Assembly (NCBI RefSeq): GCF_036711975.1
Contig: NC_091976.1
Span: 33,170,001 to 33,234,000, forward strand
Origin: Onthophagus taurus
Taxonomy: Eukaryota > Arthropoda > Insecta > Coleoptera > Scarabaeidae
Length of the DNA: 64,000 nt
Direction of reading: 5' to 3'
Shown: piece by piece, positions 1 to 9,400 of the stretch
How the letters are laid out: each line of letters starts with the position of its first letter
How positions within the stretch are numbered: the first letter of the stretch is position 1
Notes under the pieces: model-generated
What the model saw: the letters and a program-made list of their open reading frames with translations, nothing else
What the model was told of the DNA's origin: nothing
Database searches by the model: none
Translations under genes and position numbers: made by a program

Positions 1-1187
1 ATGGTCTTTACGTGTTGGGATTTCGGGTTAATTCTGTTATTCAGAATAATCCTTCGGATGACTCCAATGAAAATGATTTCACACTTGGAGTTCACATCGA
101 AATGCTTTCACCGCACGGATTTTTATCAGCAGTTGATTACCCTTTATTACCATTTTATGCGATAATGTGTGGAACTTACTTTGTGTTTGGTACAATTTGG
201 TTATTTTGGTCTTTTACACAATGGAAGGATTTGCTTCGAGTCCAATTTTGGATTGGAGGTGTAATTTTTCTCGGAATGTTAGAAAAGGCTACTTTTTACG
301 CTGAATATCACAGCGTGAACGCTACCGGCGTTCGAGTTCAAGGAGCGGTTTTATTCGCCGAATGGATTTCTTGCGCAAAAAGAACCTTAGCTCGTATGCT
401 GGTTATTGTAGTCAGTTTAGGTTTTGGAATCGTTAAACCACGTTTAGGTTCAACTTTGCATAGAGTGGTGGGAGTTGGTGGATTATATTTTATTTTAGCC
501 GCTTATGAATCGTATTTAAGAGTAATTGGTCCCAAAAACGAGCTTCGTCGAGATTTACTCGTCGCTTCGGTTCCTTTAGCCGTTTTAGATTCCGCAATTT
601 GTTGGTGGATTTTTAGCGCTTTAGTTGCAACGACTCGAACACTACGATTACGACGCAACCAAGTTAAATTAACACTTTACCGCCACTTTACCAACACCTT
701 AATCTTCGCGGTACTTGCGTCGGTCGTTTTTATGATGTATTCGATAAAAGCGCATCATATGGTGGGGTGTTTAAGATCTTGGAAGGATTTGTGGATCGAC
801 GAGGCTTATTGGCACGTTTTATTCAGCGCTTTATTGTTGGTTATTATGTTTTTATGGCGCCCGACGAGGAATAATCAACGTTACGCTTTCGTTCCGATTT
901 TCGAATCGGGCCGAAACGGGGATGAGGAAGACGACGAGGAGGTTGAACAATTGGTAAACGACGCGTACGGTGTTAAAATCCGCGCGCAACACCACCACGG
1001 CGATAACAACTTAATGAAACAAGCTAAGAATGGAACGACGCAAAAATCGGGGGTTGAAGATAGTGTTGAAGACGAATTAAAGTGGCTCGAAGGCAATGTT
1101 CCCGCTACGGCGATCACTGCGCTTCCCATTTTAGATTCGGATGAAGAATTAGTTAACACTAGATTTGAAGTATCTAAAATGCAATGA
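1..1187 (+). CDS. TMEM87: TMEM87 family (GOST) seven-transmembrane protein, 3' part
   Basis: The frame is open from the window edge to a TGA ending at 1187, so the 5' exons (signal peptide and luminal GOLD-like domain) lie outside. The visible part has the conserved TMEM87 core: a PHGFLSA motif before the first helix, WKDLLRVQFWIGGVIFLGML, the FYAEYHS loop, KRTLARMLV, and GIVKPRLG followed by LHRVVGVGGLYF. About seven hydrophobic helices follow one another, then a hydrophilic acidic tail of roughly 100 residues. TMEM87 proteins sit in the Golgi and plasma membrane and are linked to endosome-to-Golgi transport and mechanosensitive currents; this is family knowledge. The last exon is long and uninterrupted. 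Family identity is secure; A versus B type is not resolved. Confidence 0.93.
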   Translation, partial: GLYVLGFRVNSVIQNNPSDDSNENDFTLGVHIEMLSPHGFLSAVDYPLLPFYAIMCGTYFVFGTIWLFWSFTQWKDLLRVQFWIGGVIFLGMLEKATFYAEYHSVNATGVRVQGAVLFAEWISCAKRTLARMLVIVVSLGFGIVKPRLGSTLHRVVGVGGLYFILAAYESYLRVIGPKNELRRDLLVASVPLAVLDSAICWWIFSALVATTRTLRLRRNQVKLTLYRHFTNTLIFAVLASVVFMMYSIKAHHMVGCLRSWKDLWIDEAYWHVLFSALLLVIMFLWRPTRNNQRYAFVPIFESGRNGDEEDDEEVEQLVNDAYGVKIRAQHHHGDNNLMKQAKNGTTQKSGVEDSVEDELKWLEGNVPATAITALPILDSDEELVNTRFEVSKMQ

Positions 1188-1542
1188 GATTAAAAAAAAA
1201 ATGCTTTGTATATAAAGAGGTTAAGTATATGTGTGTTGGATGTCTATTTATGATTTTTTTAGCGTTATTTGTCTCGTTATTATCAAAGAAAAATAATAAA
1301 TAAGGTTAAAATTAATAAGAATTTTTATTTATTATAAAACGTCAAATTGACAGTTGATTTGACAGTTGTCAAATTTGATGAAATTAGGTTAGAAATAAGA
1401 AACATGTTGATTTAATCTTTTTAATTATTATATTATACAGCCCTTTACATATTATCTTAAAGTGTTAATCTTAAAATATCTCTTTAAAAAATAGAAATCG
1501 TAATAAAACTAAAACTTAACTTAATTACTTTTTGTTTGAATT
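1188..1542. other. 3' flank of TMEM87, no gene seen
   Basis: AT-rich sequence with AATAAA-like hexamers near 1296-1300 that could end the TMEM87 transcript. Around 1340-1380 there is a run of TGTCAAATTTGA/TTGACAGTTG motifs, a motif type that recurs in many intergenic stretches of this window. No open frame of interest. Confidence 0.5.
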
Positions 1543-1860
1543 TTATAACGAACTACTAGAATCACCAGGAAAATGTAATAGGTTATCTCCGTTGTAAGAA
1601 GGTGTGGGCGAAGCCCTACTAGCTGAACTGATGCTACTTCCCGAACTTATATCTTCAGCATCACGGTAAGCAGAGTCCGTTACTGATTGCTCACCACCTG
1701 TAACTAAGACAAAAATACAAAGAAAACATTCAAAAACAGAAAGCAAATGGGATATGTTGATGATCCAACTAATGCAGAAAGCCCTACTACTTACTAGCAC
1801 TTGGTGCAGCGGTAATAGGCTCAGCATTAATCCAAACAAAATCGGCTCCAAAGGTTAGCT
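1543..1860 (-). pseudogene. Putative gene fragment: two terminal exon-like pieces of an unidentified gene
   Basis: On the minus strand a Ser-rich peptide (ending HFPGDSSSSL, then a stop at 1543-1545) begins after a good acceptor near 1702. A second exon-like piece at about 1797-1857 reads TFGADFVWINAEPITAAPSA and ends in a GTAAGT donor. Codon content looks protein-like, yet no upstream exons were found before BCAS3. The motif AGTAGGGCTTC (or a one-base variant) occurs three times within 280 bp, at both exon edges, which suggests a small local duplication or capture. A LINE fragment abuts it on the plus strand. I do not recognise the protein. It may be a transduced or stranded 3' gene end. Confidence 0.28.
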
Positions 1861-1884
1861 AGTCCGACGGTTGCTCTTGAAGCC

Positions 1885-2690
1885 CTACTTGCTGTGACAC
1901 TACTTCATTTATACATACAAAAGGAGACTATATCACCGAAAACATGCTCTTCACTCAAGTTGATGCAGGGTATCCTCAAAGTCCGCAAGGATGCATGTCT
2001 AAACCACTTGATTGAAATTAAAACGAACCTTACACCGACAAAATATAATTTCGACCAGTCATATAAGGTCATATTTAGAAACAGGGATGATTGGACGAAG
2101 AGTAAACTTCAAATTAAGAGAGGAGCCTTTGCCTGGTATACCGATGCTTCAAAGACAGTTAGATCCGGAGTTGGTATGGGCATTAGTGGACCAAATAGCA
2201 GCATTAAATTGCCCCTCAGCTCGGACATAACCATTTTTCAAGTTTTTGCTATAAACTTCTGCACTGTTTTGAACCTAGAAATATCCATAAACATTTTCAC
2301 AGACAGTCGGGCCGTCCTAAAGGCAATTCAGGCCTACTCGTGGGACTTCTCTGATCAGAAAGTGTACCAACCAGAAACCTGAGAGAACTCGCTAGGGGTT
2401 CCAGGTCACGGAGACATTGAGGGCAAGAAGAGGCAGCGAAAATGCCCTTCATTGGACCCAAACCCGGCTGTGGACTATAAATATACTCTGTGAATGCATC
2501 GCCACACACAACATTTTCGGTAAAGCTCCTTCCGACATAAAGGAACAAGACCTTGGAGCAATACTAAGGATCACCAAGGACCTACATTTGCCCTAAACTT
2601 TTAGAGGGCTTCAGTTACAATACATCTTATAGGTTGCATTGACGAGGGGCCGCTTCTCTCAGCAATAATGATAATAATACTTACTAATTC
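1885..2690 (+). mobile_element. Decayed non-LTR retrotransposon (LINE), RNase H and 3' end
   Basis: The translated segment contains an RNase H domain of the kind found at the C-terminus of R1/Jockey-type LINEs: YTDASKT at the first catalytic Asp, a GVGMGI strand, and FTDSRAVLKAIQ at a later catalytic Asp. After a frame break there is a degraded VPGHGDIEGK-like motif (normally W/VPGHSGIEGNE) and a FIGPKP-like motif, both typical LINE tail signatures. It ends near a short ATAATGATAATAATA tract, as expected for a LINE 3' tail. The element is 5'-truncated and broken. Orientation is plus. Confidence 0.75.
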
Positions 2691-3441
2691 TTAAATAAAA
2701 GTGTTAATAAAAATAAATATTGGAGATAAGCAAAAACAACATGATTCTTCTTTAATCATATATTTTTAAAATTTTTTTTTACAGGTTTCAAATAAATTCT
2801 TAACAAATTTAAAAGCAATGTAAATATTTACAGCTCATTTTACTATAGATTGAAAATATTTACAGAAATAACAATAAATTTAATAATATTTAGTACATTG
2901 AAGATTAAATCAGAACACAAATTATCAACTTAACAAGTTAAAATTAAATTAAATCGAATAAAAACATTCCGATCAAAAACTAAAACTACAAAAAAATAAT
3001 ACAAAGAGGAAAAATCCTATTATTTATTTATTTATAAAGATTTCTAATAATAAATTCTTGTTATTCTTACAATTAATGAATTAATTTTTTTTCTTAACAA
3101 TTAATTTCTGCATATTTTTGCTTACCACAAAAGCGTTCAATAGAACACCTGTATATTATTATATTATGATAATACAAGAATTCATTTTATGATATTGCAT
3201 CTTTTTTTTTGACTTTTTTTCAATACATTCATTCAAATAAAATAAATTTCGGAATAAATTATAAATCAAAATAATTATTATTAATATTGACTAGATTTGT
3301 GATGTTTCTGACATTTCTTTGACGTTTATGTCAAAATCGATTCTATGGAAACGCAAGATACCCAACTTAAAAAAAAAAATTAAGAAAATGTTAATTAACT
3401 TATTCCGAGATTTAATTTTTTATTAATTAAAATTAAAATAT
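2691..3441. other. AT-rich intergenic spacer, no gene seen
   Basis: About 750 bp of low-complexity A/T sequence between the LINE fragment and the BCAS3 stop codon. It presumably includes the BCAS3 3' UTR (several AATAAA-like hexamers in minus orientation). Near 3305-3345 there is another TGACATTT/TTGACGTT cluster. No coding signal. Confidence 0.5.
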
Positions 3442-6400
3442 TTATCTCTTTTTCTTTTTAGATTTTTTCTTATTCGTTTTTATAACCGTTGTTGAGGCAA
3501 TTTTAATTTTCTCCTCTCCGCCATAATCTTCTTCTGTATCCATAGCGATCATTGATTCCTCCTCATTCGCCACCTTATTATTACTGGAATCATCGCTTTC
3601 CGTTGTCGTTTCCGTTTGTGTGGAACTTCCGGTCGTATCAACCTTTTCTTCTTCATCGCTCGATTTATTTATTTTTAAAAACTCCCCCTTTTCCGTGTTT
3701 ATATCCTCGTTTATAGTCGTTTCTTCGTCTTCTTCCGCTTCAATTTTCGACGTCGCCGCAACGTTGCTCCAAGAACGTTTCGGTTGAACATCATCGACGA
3801 TCAACAAAGGTGTAGGTGCTTCGATTGGTTTATTTAGATTCGTTATGCGAACTCCAAGTTTAGTTTTTGGTTTGCGACTTTTTTTTGGAACGATTCGTTC
3901 TTCCTCGGAAGACGAAAAAGCGACATCTTTTGTATCTTGAGTTAAATTTGAATCTTGTTCATTCCCCTCGTTTATGTCATTTTCCGATTTTTTTAGGAAT
4001 TCAATTAAAGCTTCTTCTTCTCGTTCCGTATCGGGTTTAAAAACATCACCATCGCGATCTTCATCAAAACTAACTAAAATATCAGCATCTGAAATATCAC
4101 AGATTGAATCAACTTTGACTTGTTTTGAGTCCGAGTTCACCGGGTTTGGGTCAAATCTTCCTGAATCAACTTCGCTAAATTCATTTTCAATCTTTTTGAT
4201 GTTATCGTTACGTTTGAAGCTTGAGGGCGGTTTGAAGTAGCTTAAATCGATTAAATTATCTTTGCGGGAGACTTTATCTTTGTCTGGGTTAATATGTAAC
4301 GAGCTGTATGAAATTTTTGTTTGTACGTTTTTGGGTTCGGCGAAAACGACGGCTTTCGAGGCAACGACTGGTCGAAATAGGGCTTCGTCGCAATTCTCGT
4401 GGATCACTTCTTCTTGGGTTTCCAAAATTAACTCGGAATCTTGATCTGGAACCGTTACAACCGTGCCAAGAGGATTCACCACCTTGACCACCCCCACCGT
4501 ACGCGATGGTGCTTTTGAAGACATAGAAGAAGAGAATACGCGACGATGACGACCACCTACAGGCAGAAAAAGCCAATGGCAGGTCAAAGAAAATCGGATA
4601 AATTCACATTTTTTTAATTTCAATTAAAATCGTTGTAATTCCGTTTGAATGTGCAAGAATAAGCGGGGGCATGCAAAATAAGTAAGAATGATGTGAGATT
4701 TTATTTCATGCATTTATTAATAAAAAAAAATCAACCAAAAATCCTGCCGTTGGCCTTTTCTGGGGGATTGTCTTAAATAAATTAAGGGGCCCAAAAAATT
4801 ACCTCTAATCTCGTAAAAACCCAAAAAGATAGAAAATAAATATTAGAAAAAGGTAAAAAAATCAAACCCGATAAAAAAGTGTTATTTTTTGTTAGGAATT
4901 AGCAAAAAAGAATAATTTTAGTAAATCCAACAACAAAAAAAACTTGAAACACTCCTTTAAAACATCAAAAACACTCTTAAAATAATAAAATCATCACCTT
5001 GATTAATCATCATTAAAGTTAACAAAGCTACATTTCATTATGAGTGGCTACGTAAACTTTATTGATTAAGATTTGTATCAAAAACTTGGGGGAAACTCAT
5101 ACAGAGAAATAATTAAAAGATATTGATGTAATAAACTTACCTCCTTCTCGCGCACCAGGAGATTCCAACATAGCATCAGCAAGATCTTCCTTTAACTGCA
5201 ACTCGCTACACCCAGTTTCATCGAAATGTCTTTGGCACGCATCTAATAACTTAGGGGAAGGCTCACAGCTCCCCACGGAACCCGCTTCAATCAAAACGGG
5301 GTAAGCCCCGGTTAACGGCATATTAACCGGCTTTGATCGTCTCACATCGATCGGTTTTGATTCTAAAATACTCCCGGGGGATCTAAAAAAAACAACCAAA
5401 TTAATTTTTTATTTAATTAATTAATTTAATTCGTACCCAGCGGTTGTTGTATAAGTTTTAAAAGTAAATTGTGGCCCCATCCACAACCTCCGATGAGGCC
5501 CCGCATGGGTAACAATTTCAACTTGACTTAACCACCTATCATCGTTATGATCCGGCTTTAATTTGGTCGATGGCGCCTCCGTTTCTAACAGTTTCAAAAA
5601 TTCCCCGCTTAGAGGCAACGGAACATCATCACGGCGCGCGTTCGAATCTCTTTGTAGCCCCCATTGCGCTTTCGCCCTAACCACTAATTCAATTGGGGTG
5701 TCATCGCTCACTTTTTCCTTTGGCACATTCGAGGCATGCTTCGGGTCTAAATCGTATTGAATCAACGAGCCGTAACAAGACATTACGAAAAGCGATTCGA
5801 CGGGTTTTATTGAGGATGATTTTAGTGATGGGGTTGTTGTTGTAGGGGTGGGATTTAAAATCCAAGCTCTTGGAGGGGCGAAACACGCGCAAACTCTTAA
5901 AATGTCTTGAACGGGATCTTCGGTGGATGATGTCGAGGATGATGAACTTAAACGTTGGCGATTCGAAACGGTTCTTTGTTGATTATGGGTGGTGGTTTGG
6001 ACATAAACTGGTTGTCTAACCTAAGAGATCAAAAATGGGTTATGATAATAATTTAATTTGGAAAAATTCAAGAATTATCATGTCGCTTAAAAATTGATAA
6101 CTTTTTTTAATCGATGCGAAATGACCCAAAAAACATATATATTTTCAGATGGTGTTTTTCTTAGCCTTTCGAAGCATAACGACTGACTTGTCGTTAGATA
6201 GACTGTGTGTTCACTGATACAAAAACCCACAACGACAGTAATGTCTTTATATACCATCTACCTACTTTCATGGATCTGAATGTTAACGTTCTTTTGTCAA
6301 CCAACCCAACCCAACCCTGAATTTACAACCCACTTTCTGCTCCATGCTCAATCCGACATTTGGGAAATTCGCATTAGTTTAAATGTTAATTAACCTAACT

Positions 6401-9400
6401 CAATAAGTCAGTAAATTAGGAGGATCTGAATATTTACCCTTTTTTTCAACAGACCAACTCGGAATTTACAGCCTACCCCCATTTTAGTAATAATAATAAG
6501 TTTATTGCCACCAAGATTTACAATAATAACAGAACAATACATTATGATAACCATGACATTAACCCTTTGTGTCCCAAGAAGTCAAAAATTTTTAAACTTT
6601 GTGACAGAATCAGACAGAATTAAAACGCTATCAAAATACACTCAGTAAAGGCCTTTGGAATCAATTTTAGCAAAATATGCAATCCCCCTATTTTTGCATA
6701 TCTAATTAGTGCCAAAAAAGATGCTAATTCAAAAATTCCTGAAAGCTGTGTTTATTGAAATTAAGAAATGAAACTTATTTTAAATTGAAGCTTAAACCTT
6801 TCTGTTTAAATCGATGTATAATAATCGTTGGGTTGAATTAGAAAATATTGAGAAAAAAATGTTGAAATAAAACTTACATTTTCGTATAACCTAAAAATAT
6901 CAAAAAAGATGCTAATTTAAAAATTCCTGGAAGCCGTATTTATTGAAATTAAGGAATGAAACTTATTTTAAATTAAAGCTCAAAGCTTTCTCTTTAAAAT
7001 GATGTATAATAATTGATGGGTTGGATTGGAAAAATATTAAGAAAAAAAATGTTGAAATAAAACTTATATTTTCGTATAACCTAAAAATATCAAAAAAGAT
7101 GCTAATTTAAAAATTCCTGGAAGCCGTATTTATTGAAATTAAGGAATGAAACTTATTTTAAATTAAAGCTCAAAGCTTTCTCTTTAAAATGATGTATAAT
7201 AATTGATGGGTTGGATTGGAAAAATATTAAGAAAAAAAATGTTGAAATAAAACTTATATTTTCGTATAACCTAAAAATATCAAAAAAGATGCTAATTTAA
7301 AAATTCCTGGAAGCCGTATTTATTGAAATTAAAGAATGAAACTTATTTTAAATTAAAGCTCAAAGCTTTCTCTTTAAAATGATGTATAATAATTGATGGG
7401 TTGGATTGGAAAAATATTAAGAAAAAAAATGTTGAAATAAAACTTACATTTTCGTATAACCTAAAAATATCAAAAAATATGTTAATTTAAAAATTCCTGG
7501 AAGCCGTATTTATTGAAATTAAGGAATGAAACTTATTTTAAATTAAAGCTCAAAGCTTTCTCTTTAAAATGACGTATAATAATTGATGGGTTGGATTGGA
7601 AAAATATTAAGAAAAAAAATGTTGAAATAAAACTTACATTTTCGTATAACCTAAAAATATTAAAAAAAGATGCTAATTTAAAAATTCCTGGAAGCCATAT
7701 TTATTGAAATTAAGGAGTGAAACTTATTTTAAATTAAAGTTCAAAGCTTACTCTTTAAAATGATGTATAATAATTGATGGGTTGGATTGGAAAAATATTG
7801 AGAAAAAAATGTTGAAATAAAACTTACATTTTCGTATAACCTAAAAATATCAAAAAAGATGCTAATTTAAAAATTCCTGGAAGCCGTATTTATTGAAATT
7901 AAGGAATGAAACTTATTTCAAATTAAAGCTCAAAGCTTTCTCTTTAAAGTGATGTATAATAATTAATGGGTTGGTTTGAAAAAATATTAAGAAAAAAAAT
8001 TTTGAAATAAAACTTATATTTTCGTATAACCTAAAAATATCAAAAAAGATGCTAATTTAAAAATTCCTGGAAGCCGTATTTATTGAAATTAAGGAATGAA
8101 ACTTATTTTAAATTAAAGCTCAAAGCTTTCTCTTTAAAATGATGTATAATAATTGATGGGTTGGGTTGGAAAAAAATAAAAAAAAAAACGTTGAAATAAA
8201 ACTTACATTTTCGTATAACCTAAGAGTGTCAAAAAAATGCTAATTTAAAAATGCCCCGAATAGATGACTACAGCTTAAAATGAGTGTTTCAAAGTACCGG
8301 TACTTTAGAGTACCGTCGGGACACAAAGGGTTAACAAAAGTTTGACAAAAGGTCAATTTATAGCCAGAGGCTATGTTTTCAAAAAGACCCAACCAGCAAT
8401 GTATGCATGGAATTAAGATAAATAATTAATATGGCAACTATAGGAAAAAACAAAAATAACAAGTCTACATGTCAAGTAACAGAAAAAGAATAGGAACAAA
8501 AAAGGAAGAAAATCGGATTAAAGCTGTCAGCTGAAAAGGGAAAAGAGAAGAAGCAGATGGCATCAAAAATCAGTCTCAGATAACTGTAGAGAGATTTATT
8601 CCACAGATTTATAACATGTACAGTGAATGATCTGAGACATCAGACTATGGTCTAGTAGGAAGACCGCGAGACGCTTTTAACTGAAATGCAGTGAACAGGT
8701 AAATTGGAGATTTAGAAGAAAGTATCTTGTAGAAGGTAGTTAATGTGGGAAAAGGATCTACGCTTCTCAACGGTGAGCATCTCGAGATGACAATTATTTT
8801 GTAACCTCTCTAATTTGTAGGGGAGAATTAAAGAGTAACAGGGGTTGCGACGAACAATAGGTGGAAGAAAACAACCAAGTTTGCGTAGGGAATAGAAACA
8901 GAAATAAAGTTTCCTGCAGACAGACTGAATCTGGGATTGCCAGGACAATGCAGAATCCATCATCACCCCCCAAGCTTTTAACTGTTTGAAAGAATTGTAT
9001 GATCAAGTGTCAGATGGGTATTATTGATGGGATAAAATTTTGTTAGCAAAGGTCTTGTTCCGAAAGCAATACTTTGAGTCTTTGCTATATTCAACCTCAA
9101 GCCATGGTATCTAGACCAGTCTAGAACACTAGCAAGAACCCTATTAAGCCGCATTACCGCTGCTGGAAGTTCATCCACAGCTGCAGATGTATAAATTTGG
9201 AGGTCGTCTATAGGGCATATAGGTGAAAGTTGCACTTAATTATCTTAGCAATGCAATTTATGAAGACGGAAAAGAGAAGTGGACCCAAAACATAAGGAAC
9301 GATTAGAAAAGTATGATGACAAAACGTGAAGTCACATCGAAACTTTAAAGTGATTTTTCTGTAATTTTTACACTTTAAAAAAAAATGCTGATTTTTAAGC

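Larger units (their letters stand above)
6480..9320 (-). mobile_element. LINE fragment (reverse transcriptase part), minus strand, interrupted by a transposon
   Basis: Minus-strand translation gives LGPLLFSVFIN (RT motif), then DDLQIYTSAAVDE (catalytic YADD-like region, here with Ile-Asp-Asp), then SRYHGLRLNIAKTQSI, then DSALSWQSQI and a LRKLGCFLPP stretch, in normal order for Jockey/CR1-type LINE RT. Frame changes separate the pieces, so it is broken and 5'-truncated. The 3' end carries AATAAACTTATTATTATTAC on the minus strand near 6486-6505. The 1.77 kb TTAA element splits its 3' part. Confidence 0.75.

Noticed and set aside
881-1159. 92-codon minus-strand frame inside TMEM87
   Set aside because: Shadow of the acidic C-terminal tail; low-complexity Ser runs and no independent support.
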